64,000 bases of DNA, taken from Bacteroidota bacterium. GTDB lineage: Bacteria; Bacteroidota; Bacteroidia; Bacteroidales; WCHB1-69. Location: contig JAGVVH010000154.1 of NCBI GenBank assembly GCA_019135895.1, positions 38,673 to 102,672 on the forward strand, in the 5' to 3' direction. Made by a program: the position numbers and the translations under genes. Below are positions 6,716-18,100 of the stretch, one piece after another; positions within the stretch are counted from its first letter, which is position 1, and every line of letters starts with the position of its first letter. The notes beneath the pieces were generated by a model. The model saw nothing but the letters and a program-made list of their open reading frames with translations. It was not told the origin of the DNA and searched no databases.

Positions 6716-8843
6716 CTTTCATCGACAAAGTAATACGCTTTCTGGCAACTTCCACATTCAATATTTTTACCATTACTTTCTGATTCAGCTTTACTACTTC
6801 ATTAGGATTGGAAATAAACCTATCAGTTATATTGCTAATATGAACCAATCCGTCCTGATGGACTCCAATATCAACAAAGCAACCGAAGTTGGTTATATTG
6901 GTAATAATTCCTGGAACCACCATGCCCGGTTTCAAGTCGTTGATTGAGTTGATGGTCTTATCAAATTCAAAAACATCAAAATGTTTACGGGGGTCACGTC
7001 CGGGCTTTGCCAACTCGTTTATAATGTCCTTCAGGGTCGGCATTCCTACTTTGTCAGTTATATATTCTTTCAAATCAAGGCTATTTCTCAACAAGTCATT
7101 TTTCATCAAATCCTTAATTGTGGATTGACATCTCTTGGCCATCAGGTCAACAATATGATAACTTTCAGGATGAACGGCACTGGCATCCAGTGGATTTTCC
7201 GCCCCGTGAATTCTAAGAAATCCTGCAGCCTGTTCAAATGCCTTATCTCCGAAACGTGGCACGGTTCTCAGTGCATCACGGTGTTTAAAGGGGCCATTGG
7301 CATTTCGGTATTCAACAATGTTTTTTGCAAGAGAAGGGCCCACTCCGGACACGTATGATAAGAGCTCTTTGCTGGCAGTATTGACTTCGACTCCCACTTG
7401 ATTAACACAACTGATGACCGTTTCTTCCAGACTTTTTTGAAGCTGTGATTGGTTAACATCGTGTTGATATTGCCCCACCCCGATTGATTTAGGATCAATT
7501 TTAACCAATTCTGCCAACGGATCCATAAGTCGCCGACCTATAGAAACAGAACCTCTTACCGTAACATCATAGTCGGGAAATTCCTCCCGGGCAACAGATG
7601 AAGCTGAATATACAGAAGCTCCGCTTTCATTAACAATGATGGCTTTTATATCACGTTCAAAGGGTATTTTTCTGACAAAAAATTCCGTTTCCCTTCCTGC
7701 AGTTCCGTTACCAATAGCAATGGCTTCTACTTTGTACTGCAAAACCAATCTTTTAAGTTTGTCGGCAGCCAGTTTATATTCCGATTGAGGGGGGTGGGGA
7801 TAGATGGTTTCGTTATGTAAAAGTTTCCCCTGAGGATCCAGAATTACCACTTTGCACCCTGTCCGAAAACCCGGGTCAATTGCCAGAACCGTTTGCTGTC
7901 CGAGCGGAGGAGACATGAGCAATTGTCTCAAATTGGTCGCAAAAACATTAATGGCTTCTTTATCGGATTTTTCCTTGTACATTTTGCGCATTTCAGTCTC
8001 CATCTGAGGCTGAAGAAGCCTTTTGTATGAATCGGTTACAGCAATCCAAACCTGATCTGCACATTCATTATCTGCTTTCAAAATTAGCCTATCAAGAATA
8101 TCCATTGCTTTTTCTTCATCCGGAGAAATTGACAGACGTAAGAAGCCTTCCGTTTCTCCTCTGAACATCGCCAAAATCCTGTGAGACGGTGCTTTTGAAA
8201 TCGGTTCAGAAGAGTTAAAGAAAATTTCAAATTTTTCCCCCTCCTCTTCTTTCCCTTTAATCACTTTTGAAGATATAAAGGCTTCTTTGATATACAGATT
8301 TCGCATTCTTTCCCGAACCCGTTTGTCTTCGCATACCCATTCAGCAATAATATCTCTGGCCCCAGACAATGCTTCCTCAAGCGTAAAAACACCTTTTTCT
8401 TCATCAATATACTGGTTTGCAATATGTTCCAAGTCAACATCCCGCTGATCATAAATAACAAAAGCCAAAGGTTCAAGACCTTTTTCAACTGCAAGAGTAG
8501 CTCTGGTTTTTCTTTTTGGTTTAAAAGGAAGATAAAGATCTTCCAATTCGCTCATTGTCAAAGCATTATTAATCTGCTCTTTTAACTCAGGTGTTAATTT
8601 CCCCTGTTCTTCAATTGAATCAAGAATTGAAGCACGACGTTTATCCAATTCTATCCATTTTTCATGCAACTCTTTGATATTACTGATTTGTACTTCATCA
8701 AGACTGTCAGTAGCTTCTTTTCTGTACCTGGAAATAAAAGGTATGGTTGCTCCGGAAATAAGTAAATCAAGTGTGTTTTGCACCTGTTTTTCTCTTAGTC
8801 CGAGTTCTTTTGCGATAACAGATGCATAATTTCTGATTATCAT
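6705..8843 (-). CDS. tex: Tex-family S1 RNA-binding protein
   Basis: Tex is a conserved nucleic-acid-binding protein linked to transcription. The domains run in the family order: N-terminal Tex/helix-turn-helix region (IAKELGLREKQVQNTLDLL), YqgF RNase-H-like domain (VLAIDPGFRTGCKVVILDP), helix-hairpin-helix (SGVGPSLAKNIVEYRN), and a C-terminal S1 domain (GFCVDIGV-like motif NFGCFVDIGVHQDGLVHIS). I use the ATG at 8843 (MIIRNYASVIAKELG), giving 712 residues. An upstream TTG adds ten unlikely residues and falls beside the -7 box at 8871-8878. The gene overlaps mnmD downstream. Confidence 0.95.
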   Translation of the reverse strand: MIIRNYASVIAKELGLREKQVQNTLDLLISGATIPFISRYRKEATDSLDEVQISNIKELHEKWIELDKRRASILDSIEEQGKLTPELKEQINNALTMSELEDLYLPFKPKRKTRATLAVEKGLEPLAFVIYDQRDVDLEHIANQYIDEEKGVFTLEEALSGARDIIAEWVCEDKRVRERMRNLYIKEAFISSKVIKGKEEEGEKFEIFFNSSEPISKAPSHRILAMFRGETEGFLRLSISPDEEKAMDILDRLILKADNECADQVWIAVTDSYKRLLQPQMETEMRKMYKEKSDKEAINVFATNLRQLLMSPPLGQQTVLAIDPGFRTGCKVVILDPQGKLLHNETIYPHPPQSEYKLAADKLKRLVLQYKVEAIAIGNGTAGRETEFFVRKIPFERDIKAIIVNESGASVYSASSVAREEFPDYDVTVRGSVSIGRRLMDPLAELVKIDPKSIGVGQYQHDVNQSQLQKSLEETVISCVNQVGVEVNTASKELLSYVSGVGPSLAKNIVEYRNANGPFKHRDALRTVPRFGDKAFEQAAGFLRIHGAENPLDASAVHPESYHIVDLMAKRCQSTIKDLMKNDLLRNSLDLKEYITDKVGMPTLKDIINELAKPGRDPRKHFDVFEFDKTINSINDLKPGMVVPGIITNITNFGCFVDIGVHQDGLVHISNITDRFISNPNEVVKLNQKVMVKILNVEVARKRITLSMKDVR

Positions 8844-8870
8844 ATTAATAAGGTTAGGTAAATTGAATTG

Positions 8871-8878
8871 CAAATATA
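8871..8878 (-). promoter_or_regulatory. -7 promoter box for tex
   Basis: TATATTTG on the minus strand, 27 bases upstream of the chosen tex ATG. It faces the plus-strand box at 8892-8899 across a 13-base gap. Confidence 0.55.
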
Positions 8879-8891
8879 TAGAAAAAAATAG

Positions 8892-8899
8892 TATTTTTG
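8892..8899 (+). promoter_or_regulatory. -7 promoter box for the unknown envelope gene and probably gltX
   Basis: TATTTTTG followed by GCC, 67 bases upstream of the ATG at 8967. It is divergent from and nearly adjacent to the tex box. Confidence 0.55.
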
Positions 8900-8966
8900 C
8901 CGTCCGATTTTAATCAAAAAAAAGATTGATTTTCAAATCATTAAAAGCAAATAGGGGTGTAATAAA

Positions 8967-10757
8967 ATGATAGATTTTCTCGATAAAAAGATTTTTTCTT
9001 TTTCAAAGTTGCTTTTATTCTTTCTCTGTTTTTGGATCTCAACCAATTCTTTTTCACAAAACAGTTCAGGTTGTTTGTCTAACAATCAACTTGTTACAAT
9101 TAGCCAAGGGACTATTTCAGAAATCAGTTCTCTTCTTAATAAAGAAAAATGGCTTCTGATTTCTAATGAAAGTAATGTTCCTTTAGTTATCGGTCAGGAT
9201 TCTATTGATTTTAATCTGGCTATTTGGCAGTATTCAATGGGATATGAGGAAACTTTCGTTTATCTTTACTATCATAATAAAATATCAAATTATATTGAAT
9301 ATAAAACTAATGAGTCTTGTTATAATAATTTAATCGACTATTGTAAGTTAAATTATAAGACTGATTCACAAAAATTTTCCGAAAATAATATTGTCCATAT
9401 TAATTTTTTGAAATCAAATAGTTTAAATATCATTTTTTCTAAGACAAACGATAATTACCCCCGCTATTCTATTTATTATTGTAATAAAAATCAAATAGAT
9501 AGCTTAATAAATGTCAAAAAATCTATTCGACTTAAAGCTGAGGAAGAAGCTAAAGAAAGATTGACAAAAGTAATACGTGGAATAGCAATATCAGATTCTC
9601 TGCATAAGCTTGATATGTTGGACGAGGCCTTATCATCTCTTGAGAGTATTTTTGGAATAATACCTTCATTTGACAAGCAGATTGAGATGAAAATGGATTA
9701 TTTAAAATCAGAAATAATTTTAAAAGAAATTTCTCTGTTGACTTCCGAAGGAGAACAACTTTTTGCAAAAAGAGATTTAGTTGCGGCAAAGAATAAATTT
9801 AAGAAAATTCTTTTATTAGATTCTAAAAACGAAACTGCAAAAAAAAGGATCTCTCAAATAGACAAAATGCTGGATGTTCTTTCTTCTCGATCCTTAATGA
9901 TGTATGATTATGAAATACTTAATCCTGATGCGTATCAGAATATTCACAGAGAATTATGTGAAAAATTGAATTATAATGCATCTCAATATCCGAAAGGGCA
10001 ACTCAATTTTAATTTTAATATTCTTTTTGATACTGCCGGAAACAACCTCACTTTTTATGAAATATTAAATTCTAGCATAAGTCAATTCAATGTTGTTCTC
10101 AGCTCACTTGCCCAAAACTCATTACTTGAACCTACTCAAAAAGAGGGAATTCTGGTCAGTTCTAAATCATTTATTCCTGTTAATCTAAATTGGGATACAA
10201 GAGAAGTGGAAATAAAAAAGAAAAAAACCAAGTTTATTATCAATCCCAGGAATGGATTCGGGATGAAAGAGGATTTAATATCTGAATATTTGGCTGATAG
10301 TACTATGCCACGGGGACGTTATTATTTTGATGTTAAAAATAAAACTCTTAATTCGGGAATGCAGTTTTCAGATATTAAACTTAAGAAATATAAAACTACA
10401 GGCCCCGAAGCTGCTTTGTATTCCATGTTGATGCCCGGTGCCGGAACCATGGCTGCAACTCAGGGGAGAAAAGGATATGCTGCCATGTCCACTTTCTTGA
10501 TTTTTGGTGCAGGAAGTCTGGTCTGTTGGTATTACAGCGATAAATTGTCTGATAATCCCACGACGACAGATAAGGCAAAATGGCTTAAATATGGAAGTTA
10601 CGCCTGTGTTGGGGTTGCCGGTGTCATCTATATTTCTGATGTGATTAATGCCTTTGTAAAAGGGATTAAAAATATGAAGAATTCCAAAGCTTTGAGAAAA
10701 TCTCTTAAAGAGGGAGGGATAGAAGTTTCTAAAGAAAATATTACCATAGACTTATAG
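8967..10757 (+). CDS. Unrecognised envelope protein with TPR-like region and C-terminal membrane helices
   Basis: I do not recognise a named family. A signal peptide is visible (hydrophobic [11 protein letters not shown], cleavage after NSFSQ near residue 31). Residues ~185-310 are helical, with AEEEAKERL and two TPR-like repeats ([40 protein letters not shown]). The last ~110 residues resemble the DUF5683 type: a Pro-Gly motif ([18 protein letters not shown]), then two hydrophobic helices ([16 protein letters not shown] and [15 protein letters not shown]) and a lysine-rich tail. It is probably periplasmic or membrane-anchored. It sits 41 bases upstream of gltX and likely shares its transcript. 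The function is unknown. Confidence 0.8.
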   Translation: MIDFLDKKIFSFSKLLLFFLCFWISTNSFSQNSSGCLSNNQLVTISQGTISEISSLLNKEKWLLISNESNVPLVIGQDSIDFNLAIWQYSMGYEETFVYLYYHNKISNYIEYKTNESCYNNLIDYCKLNYKTDSQKFSENNIVHINFLKSNSLNIIFSKTNDNYPRYSIYYCNKNQIDSLINVKKSIRLKAEEEAKERLTKVIRGIAISDSLHKLDMLDEALSSLESIFGIIPSFDKQIEMKMDYLKSEIILKEISLLTSEGEQLFAKRDLVAAKNKFKKILLLDSKNETAKKRISQIDKMLDVLSSRSLMMYDYEILNPDAYQNIHRELCEKLNYNASQYPKGQLNFNFNILFDTAGNNLTFYEILNSSISQFNVVLSSLAQNSLLEPTQKEGILVSSKSFIPVNLNWDTREVEIKKKKTKFIINPRNGFGMKEDLISEYLADSTMPRGRYYFDVKNKTLNSGMQFSDIKLKKYKTTGPEAALYSMLMPGAGTMAATQGRKGYAAMSTFLIFGAGSLVCWYYSDKLSDNPTTTDKAKWLKYGSYACVGVAGVIYISDVINAFVKGIKNMKNSKALRKSLKEGGIEVSKENITIDL

Positions 10758-10798
10758 TGCTGAATATAATTACTAATTTTGTCAATAAAAATTATTTT

Positions 10799-12310
10799 AT
10801 GAATCCAAGAGTTCGTTTTGCCCCAAGTCCAACAGGTCCTCTCCATATCGGTGGAGTTAGGACTGCTCTTTATAACTATCTCTTTGCCAAACAAACCGGC
10901 GGTACTTTTATTCTCCGCATTGAAGATACTGACCAAACACGATTTGTTGAAGGTGCTGAAGAATATATTATTGAAGCTTTTCAATGGCTTGGCATTAAAT
11001 TTGACGAAGGTGTTCATATCGGTGGAAAATATGGACCCTATAAACAATCAGAAAGAAAAGCAATTTACAAGCAATATTCCGACCAACTGATTCAAAGTGG
11101 TTGGGCTTACTATGCTTTTGATACTCCTGAAGAATTAGATATTCAGAGAAAAATCTATGAGTCTCAAAAACAAACTTTTCAATATGATGGACAAACTCGA
11201 GGAAAATTAGCCAACTCGCTGCACATGCCGGAAGATACTGTTAAAGAAATGCTTACTAACGGGACTCCTTATGTTGTAAGATTCAAATTTCCGGAAAATG
11301 AAGAGATATTGATACATGACCTTATCAGAGGAGAAGTAAAAATCAACAGCAGTACTCTTGATGATAAGGTGCTTTTTAAATCTGACGGGATGCCTACTTA
11401 TCATTTGGCTAATATTGTGGACGATCATTTAATGGAGATTACGCATGTTATCAGAGGTGAAGAGTGGCTACCCTCTGCACCACTCCATGTAATGCTTTAT
11501 AAGGCTTTTGGATGGACTGCTCCCAAATTTGCCCATCTCCCGCTTTTATTAAAACCTGACGGAAATGGCAAACTCAGCAAGCGTGATGGCGATCGTCTCG
11601 GGTTTCCTGTTTTTCCATTACAATGGACTGACCCTAAAACCAATGAAGTTTCTTCAGGGTACAGAGAATCAGGATATCTTCCTGAAGCAGTGATTAATAT
11701 GCTAGCCCTTCTGGGCTGGAATCCAGGTACAGAACAGGAAATGATGACTATGGATGAATTGGTTTCTCTTTTTTCGCTTGATAAAATCAGCAAATCGGGA
11801 GCTAAGTTTAATCTTGAAAAGGCTAAATGGTTTAATCACCAATATATTCAGTTGAAAAGCAATGATGAATTAACACGAATATTTTCATGCGAGCTCACTA
11901 AACATAATATTTCTTTACCTTATAATAAAGTACTGAAAGTAGTTGAGATGGTGAAAGAAAGAGTCCATTTTACTAACGAATTCTGGCTTCAAAGCGACTA
12001 TTTTTTCCAAGCTCCAACTGAATATGATCCTCAGGTAATCAAGAAAAGATGGAAAGAAGATACTCCAATCCATTTGAAAGAAATTGCCGATATTATTAAA
12101 TCCATTGAACCATTTGACAAAATGGTGGCCCATGACCTTGTGATGAATTATATTCAGACGAATGAATTGAATACGGGACAAATTATGAACTCTTTCCGCC
12201 TTACGCTTGTAGGTGCTGCAAAAGGTCCGGATCTATTTGAAATTATTGATTTTTTGGGTATTGAAGAAGTGCTTACAAGAATTTTTAAAGCAATAGAGAT
12301 TATTAAATAA
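10799..12310 (+). CDS. gltX: Glutamyl-tRNA synthetase
   Basis: Class I aminoacyl-tRNA synthetase charging tRNA-Glu. The N-terminal [20 protein letters not shown] contains the HIGH-like motif. The second signature [17 protein letters not shown] is the KMSKS-like loop, with the Bacteroidota-typical insertion after it. The ATG at 10799 ([13 protein letters not shown]) is the normal family start; an in-frame GTG at 10757 would add 14 residues without homology. At 503 residues it is full length. It faces the PorE-like gene convergently, with a bidirectional terminator between them. Confidence 0.97.
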   Translation: MNPRVRFAPSPTGPLHIGGVRTALYNYLFAKQTGGTFILRIEDTDQTRFVEGAEEYIIEAFQWLGIKFDEGVHIGGKYGPYKQSERKAIYKQYSDQLIQSGWAYYAFDTPEELDIQRKIYESQKQTFQYDGQTRGKLANSLHMPEDTVKEMLTNGTPYVVRFKFPENEEILIHDLIRGEVKINSSTLDDKVLFKSDGMPTYHLANIVDDHLMEITHVIRGEEWLPSAPLHVMLYKAFGWTAPKFAHLPLLLKPDGNGKLSKRDGDRLGFPVFPLQWTDPKTNEVSSGYRESGYLPEAVINMLALLGWNPGTEQEMMTMDELVSLFSLDKISKSGAKFNLEKAKWFNHQYIQLKSNDELTRIFSCELTKHNISLPYNKVLKVVEMVKERVHFTNEFWLQSDYFFQAPTEYDPQVIKKRWKEDTPIHLKEIADIIKSIEPFDKMVAHDLVMNYIQTNELNTGQIMNSFRLTLVGAAKGPDLFEIIDFLGIEEVLTRIFKAIEIIK

Positions 12311-12545
12311 AATTCTGTCAATACTGAATTCTAATTCTGTTCTTCTTTTTCGGCTATGTTTTTTTACAAAAACAGAACTATGAATTTTATTGGAATATAA
12401 TATTAAGTTTAATTTGAGGGTTCATTCCTCCTTGCTACATTCTGCAGTTGATCTTTTTGCTAGAGCAAATGGTGATTAATAATTAAATCTTTCATTGAGC
12501 GCAATGCCGAACCAATTTCCTTTCTTTTAATCTCTTTTTACAAAA
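12311..12545. other. Intergenic stretch without recognisable features
   Basis: AT-rich spacer between gltX and the bidirectional terminator. No ORF with coding character, RNA gene or repeat was recognised. Confidence 0.5.
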
Positions 12546-12580
12546 AAAAGCCGGCAATAAATAATTATTACCGGCTTTTT
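12546..12580. terminator. Bidirectional Rho-independent terminator between gltX and the PorE-like gene
   Basis: AAAAAGCCGG ... CCGGCTTTTT form a 10-bp perfect stem around a 15-16 base AT-rich loop with some further pairing. T-tracts occur on both strands, so it can serve both convergent genes. Confidence 0.9.
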
Positions 12581-12601
12581 AAGTATCTAACCTTAATTAA
12601 T

Positions 12602-15115
12602 TTATTTATCAAATATAATCAAATTCTTTGTCTTATCAACAGTGTAAGTTCCCCATTCATCTTGAATGTATGTTTCACCGATTACAAAAGTAGATGGAAG
12701 GCCTTTCTTTACAATTACTTTTACATTTTCGGCATAATCATCGCCAATTCTTATTTCTTTAAGATAAAGAACAGAGTTTTCAATAATAGAACCATCTTCC
12801 TGCTTGATAGCTTTATCCTTGAGTTCAAAATCTGCATAGGTAATAATCATATCTTTCAAAAATTGAGTAGCTGCCGTATAACTCATCATAATATCTGAAG
12901 AATTAGGTGCAATTTCAAAGTCAAAAGTTTTAGAATTTGCAATACATGATCCTTTTACAACATCATTCGTAATCGTAACAGGAATGGTCCTTTGTAAGAC
13001 AAGTGCAATAGGTTTAACAACTTTTCCAATGCTGTCGCCTTTAGGAACAAAATCAGTACGCAGTACAATAAATTCTGTACGACGGTTGAGTGCATTGGCA
13101 GCAGCTTGTTCGTCAGTCGGCAGGGTTTTGATATAAGCTTCCGTCAACTCAGTCCCTTTTAGGAAAGTATAGCTTTTACCAGCCCATTTTATAGTAATAT
13201 CTTTTTCTATTTTTCTTGGTCTGTATTCCCCATATCCCTTAGGAACAAGTCTTTCCGCGTCAATACCTTTCTTAGTAACTAAGAAGTCAACACAAGTTTG
13301 GGCACGTTTTTGGGAAAGTTCTTCGTTGCTTTCGTCAGTCCATTGGTAGTCGGTATGAGAACGAAGTTCTACAACGAGTGTTGGATTTTTGATCATTATA
13401 TTATATAAGTACAGAAGTGAGTCTTCATATTGCGGTTTTAAGTCCCATTTAGCAAGATCGTAGAGTATTTCAGGCAACACGATAGGTTCTTTGGGTATAG
13501 GAGTCAGCACAAAATCCTGTTTAAGGTCTGTATTTTCGGTTAAACCGACTGTAGTTTGAGTTGCAGTATTGTTTTCTTCCCAGTATTTAGGTTTTGTAAC
13601 TCTCATATTGTAAGTGGTATTGCCTAAAATTTTGGTTTTATCAAAATAATAGTACCCTTTAATATCTGTCAAAGTCTTGTATGAGCTTCCGTCAGAACCA
13701 ATAATTTCAACTTCTGCACCATCAATATATTGCAGTGTAGCGGCATCTTTAACAAACCCTGCAATTGAATAAACAAGTGGTCTGAGAACAAAGTAATAAA
13801 TATCATCACCTCCTCTTCCACCGGGACGATTTGAAGAGAAAAATCCTTTTGCAAGATAGGGTGATTTTGATTTGGGATCAAGGGATGGAGTCTCATCGTA
13901 AATCATTCCGATTTCATCCCAACAGGAATTAATCGGCACCATCATATTTTCTGCTTGTTGGAATTGATTATTCTTAAGAACTGAAACGAAAATGTCAAGT
14001 CCGCCCATTCCCACATGACCATCAGAGGAAAAATACAACAAAGAATCATCTCTCATAGCAGGAAATACTTCTTGTCCTGGAGTATTCACATTAGGTCCTA
14101 AATTAGTAATATTAGAAAATTTGGCCGATTTTTTTGCTCTTGTAGCTTTATATATATCATAGCCACCATACCCGCCCGGAATATTTGAGGCAAAATATAT
14201 TGTAAGTTCATCTTCCATAATGTAAGGATGTACATAATTGAAAGAATCAGGTCCTAATTCAACAAGTTCCGGTTCTCCCCATGATTTTCCTTTTTTAGAA
14301 GTAACATAAATATAACATCCCTGAACTTTCTTTTTATCCTGAGGACATTTTGTAATATAGAGAGCACTTCCTTTTTTATTGGCACTAGCTTCCCCTTCGT
14401 TAACCGATGAATTTAATATTTCAGATTCATCAAGAGGAAGAATTGGTGACCATTCACCAGGCCACTCAGTATTTTTACTTTTTGGTTTGTCTGATTTGTA
14501 TATATCTGAAAAAGCAATTCCGGTCCATTGGTCTGTTCCTTTTCCGATAGATCCTTCACGATTGGAAGTAAATATCAATTGGTTTAATTTTTCTGGATTG
14601 CCCCATCTTGGAGCCCATTCATCTTGTTTAGTGTTGAATTTTTTGAAGTTTTCCACTTCAATACGAGTGGGATTCTCCTGCCACATTTTCGCTTTTTGAC
14701 AACCTTCTATCCGAATGTCCACTCGGCTATCTTCTGGAGCTCTTTTTTTGTAATTATTATAATATTTGAGAGCCATATCATATTCACCTCTAAGGTTGTA
14801 AATGCTTCCAAGGTGAAAGAGAATCATTGGGTTATCCTTCTGATAATTCTTTTTCTCTAATCTAATATACTGTTGTTCAGCTTTTTTCAAATCTCCCATT
14901 ATACGATAACATTCAGCAATCTGAAAAGTAACTCGTCTGACTTCGATTTGATTTTTGCTAATTTTCTTGATACCTTTTTTATATCCATCCAAAGCTTTTT
15001 CATACTGGCAATTTTTAAAAGAATAGTCTGCATCTCTTAAAGTTTGCGCTTTTATAGTAGAAAAACCTATAAATAAAACAGATAGAAAAACAAGTAATAG
15101 CCTGTAAATTCTCAT
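12602..15115 (-). CDS. PorE-like OmpA-family protein of type IX secretion, with extra C-terminal domain
   Basis: Outer-membrane protein of about 837 residues with a signal peptide (MRIYRLLLVFLSVLFIGFST, cut after KAQ). The modules in order are: TPR repeats (~25-145), a PD40/WD40-like propeller (~165-440; motifs FTSNREGSIG, YFASNIPGGYGGYDIYK, YFSSDGHVGMGGLDIF, FFSSNRPGGRGGDDIY), a carboxypeptidase-regulatory fold (~450-535; IDGAEVEIIGSDG), and an OmpA peptidoglycan-binding domain (~550-690; VVELRSHTDY, NRRTEFIVL). This is the architecture of PorE of Porphyromonas gingivalis, which tethers the T9SS to the cell wall. Beyond OmpA, residues ~711-837 form an additional domain (see finding). The start is the ATG at 15115; an upstream TTG is unlikely. 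Confidence 0.85.
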   Translation of the reverse strand: MRIYRLLLVFLSVLFIGFSTIKAQTLRDADYSFKNCQYEKALDGYKKGIKKISKNQIEVRRVTFQIAECYRIMGDLKKAEQQYIRLEKKNYQKDNPMILFHLGSIYNLRGEYDMALKYYNNYKKRAPEDSRVDIRIEGCQKAKMWQENPTRIEVENFKKFNTKQDEWAPRWGNPEKLNQLIFTSNREGSIGKGTDQWTGIAFSDIYKSDKPKSKNTEWPGEWSPILPLDESEILNSSVNEGEASANKKGSALYITKCPQDKKKVQGCYIYVTSKKGKSWGEPELVELGPDSFNYVHPYIMEDELTIYFASNIPGGYGGYDIYKATRAKKSAKFSNITNLGPNVNTPGQEVFPAMRDDSLLYFSSDGHVGMGGLDIFVSVLKNNQFQQAENMMVPINSCWDEIGMIYDETPSLDPKSKSPYLAKGFFSSNRPGGRGGDDIYYFVLRPLVYSIAGFVKDAATLQYIDGAEVEIIGSDGSSYKTLTDIKGYYYFDKTKILGNTTYNMRVTKPKYWEENNTATQTTVGLTENTDLKQDFVLTPIPKEPIVLPEILYDLAKWDLKPQYEDSLLYLYNIMIKNPTLVVELRSHTDYQWTDESNEELSQKRAQTCVDFLVTKKGIDAERLVPKGYGEYRPRKIEKDITIKWAGKSYTFLKGTELTEAYIKTLPTDEQAAANALNRRTEFIVLRTDFVPKGDSIGKVVKPIALVLQRTIPVTITNDVVKGSCIANSKTFDFEIAPNSSDIMMSYTAATQFLKDMIITYADFELKDKAIKQEDGSIIENSVLYLKEIRIGDDYAENVKVIVKKGLPSTFVIGETYIQDEWGTYTVDKTKNLIIFDK

Positions 15116-15143
15116 AATGTTAAATATTTTGTCTATAAAATTC

Positions 15144-15184
15144 AAGGTTGCTAAATTAGAAAAAATTTCTAATTTAACAACCTT
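15144..15184 (-). terminator. Long hairpin between secDF and the PorE-like gene
   Basis: AAGGTTG ... CAACCTT with TAAATTAGAAA ... TTTCTAATTTA gives an about 19-bp stem with one mismatch and a two-base loop, just after the secDF stop. The following T-tract is weak (GAATTTTATAG), so it may attenuate rather than stop transcription, or protect the mRNA end. Confidence 0.5.
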
Positions 15185-15194
15185 AATATTTTAT

Positions 15195-18100
15195 TTATTT
15201 CTTCAGTTCAATTTTGGCTCTTTTCATCTTAGATCCGGCCAATTTGAGTAAATCATAAGCAAGAGGAGTGGAAACAAAAATTGCAGAGTATGTTCCGATG
15301 ATAATCCCGGCACCCATAGCGAAAATAAATCCACGGATTACTTCTCCACCGAAAATAAACATGGCAAGTAGAGTAACAATAGTGGTCCCTGAAGTATTGA
15401 TAGTACGTCCAAGTGTACTGTTCACGGAAGAGTTGAAATTTGTGTAGTTATCACGTTTAGGATAGAGTGCCAGATTTTCACGGATACGATCATAAATAAC
15501 CACAACATTATTAATTGAATATCCAATAACAGTTAATATTGCTGCAATAAAAGACTGGTCAATTTCCATGGAGAAAGGCATGATTTTATAGAAAAGAGAA
15601 AATAATCCAATGGTAATCAAAGCATCATGCACTAATGAGAAGACCCCTCCAACTCCAAATTGCCAATTTTTAAAACGAATGGCAATATAAACAAATATTA
15701 AGACAAGCGAAACAAGTACTGCAAGAAAGGCATTGAAAACCAATTCACGTGCAATAGTAGGTTGTACTTTTTGCGTACTTTGAATCCCTCGCGGGTCGTT
15801 TTGCTGAATAAAATCATTTTGAGAAATATTTGATTTTAGATAAAACCCTTTCAATGCATTATATAGTTTTATCTCACATTCTTTATCAACAGCTGGATCG
15901 GTTTCATTAATTTTGTAGTTAGTAGTAATTCTTACCTGATCATTTCCACCAAAGGTCTTAACTTCAGGACTTCCGCCAAATTCATTAACGATAGCTGCTC
16001 TGACATCATTAGTTCTAATTTCCTGGTCAAATCTAACAACATAATTTCTACCACCGGTAAAGTCAATTCCGGGTTTTAATCCAAGAGTGAATAATGAAAT
16101 AATGGAAATAACCATTAATGCGCCTGAAAAAACGTAAAAGATCTTTTTAGTTTTGATAAAATCAAATTTAGTATTGATAAATGCATTAATGGTAGCTTTA
16201 GTTCCGAATGGAATATTTTTCCCTTTTGCAATTCTATTTTCAAAAATAATTCTTGAAATAAAAATGGCAGTAAACATTGACGAAAGAATACCAATGATAA
16301 GAGATGTTGCAAATCCTTGGATAGGACCTGAACCAAATATATAAAGGGCGATAGCAGTGATAAGTGTTGTTACCTGTCCGTCAATAATAGCAGAATAAGC
16401 ATTTTTATATCCTTCATCAAGGGCAATTCTCAATCCTTTTCCTGCACGAATTTCTTCACGAATACGCTCAAAGATAATTACATTCGCATCTACCGCCATA
16501 CCCATTGTAAGAACGATACCCGCAATACCCGGCAATGTCAATACAGCACCAAGCGAAGCAAGAATACCAATAATAAAAAAAACGTTGGTAAATAATGCTA
16601 AGTCGGCAACAAAACCTGCACGACTGTAATAAATAATCATATAAATCAGAACCAACACAAAAGCTAATAAGAAAGATAACAGACCGGCATTGATAGATTC
16701 TTTACCAAGAGTAGGTCCAACAACTTCAGATTGAACAATATTTACTCCGGCTTCTAGGTTTCCGGAGTTCAGAACTGTTGCAAGGTCCTTTGCTTCATCA
16801 ATAGTGAAATTTCCAGAAATTTCACTATTTCCGTTAGGAATTTCAGTATTAATTCTTGGATAGGAATAAACCTGTTCGTCAAGAACAATCGCAATAAAAG
16901 TAGTCTTTGATTTGTTATCAACAGCTGCACGGGTGATTTTACGCCATTCATCAGAAGCCTGGTCTTCCATTGACATTGTTACAACAACTCTATTGTTTTG
17001 GTCAACATCCTGTCGGGCAGAATGCACTACTCTGGCGCCACCTATTGTTTCAGAACTCAATTTAGGTCCTATGCGGTCATTTTTGAGAGGCACCAATGGA
17101 TAAGCATTGCCAAAATCTTTATTTGGAGTACCCCAGTAGAAAACAACATTGTTATTTCCCAGTAATCTAGAAAGTTCCGGTAATAAAGCAATAACTTCTT
17201 TCATCTCAGCTTCTTTAAAAAAGGCAATTGCCACGCCGTCACTACCTGATGAGGCTTTACTAAGTATAGGTCCTACTCCGCTCTTTTGTGCCGTTTCATC
17301 ATTTTTTGTCAAAGAATCAATAGCAAGTGTAGCGGAATCTACAGATAAAGAATCTGCCGATAAAGAATCTGTCGGAGCTACTTCACCGCTTTCTGCAGCT
17401 TTTCTAGCTTTTAGTTGCTCTCCTAATTGCAAGTCAGCAAGTCTGAATGCTTCCTGAATTGTTCCACCGTTTACAGGATCATTATATACTTCCCAAAATT
17501 CAAGCTTTGCAGTACTTTTTAACAGATCGGTAACACGTTCCGGTTCCTTGATACCAGGAAGTTCTACCAGAATACGACCACCTTGTAAGCGTTGTATATT
17601 TGGAGATGCAACGCCAAAACGGTCTATACGAGTACACAAAATTTTAAAAGTACGGTCGATGATTTTATTGGATTCTGTTTGGATAAAAGTGATAATTTCT
17701 TTGTCAGAAGCATTTTTTATTCCTGATCGCTCCTCAAAATAAGTACGTAAAAGAGCATTATTTAAACCTAAAGTAACTTTTTCCTGATTAAATTGCTTCA
17801 CAAAAATATCAATAAAATCTCCGTTAGTTTCTTTATAGGTAACTATTGCTTTTTCAAAACTATTTTTGAAAAGCTGGTCATCAGTATTAATAGCCAAGCT
17901 CTTCAGAACATCAGGAATGGATATTTCAAGTGTAACATTCATACCTCCCTTTAAGTCAAGACCTAAATTCAACTCTTTATACTTACACTCTTTATAAGTC
18001 ATACCCAAAAACACCGAAGAATCTTTCATCTTGGACAGAAAATGGGTTTCTCTTTCAGAATAAATGGAATCCCTAATCTGTTTTTCAAGCATCAGATCAC

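Noticed and set aside
11497..11793. 98-residue minus-strand ORF inside gltX
   Set aside because: It is an antisense shadow of conserved gltX coding sequence, with no promoter box or family similarity.
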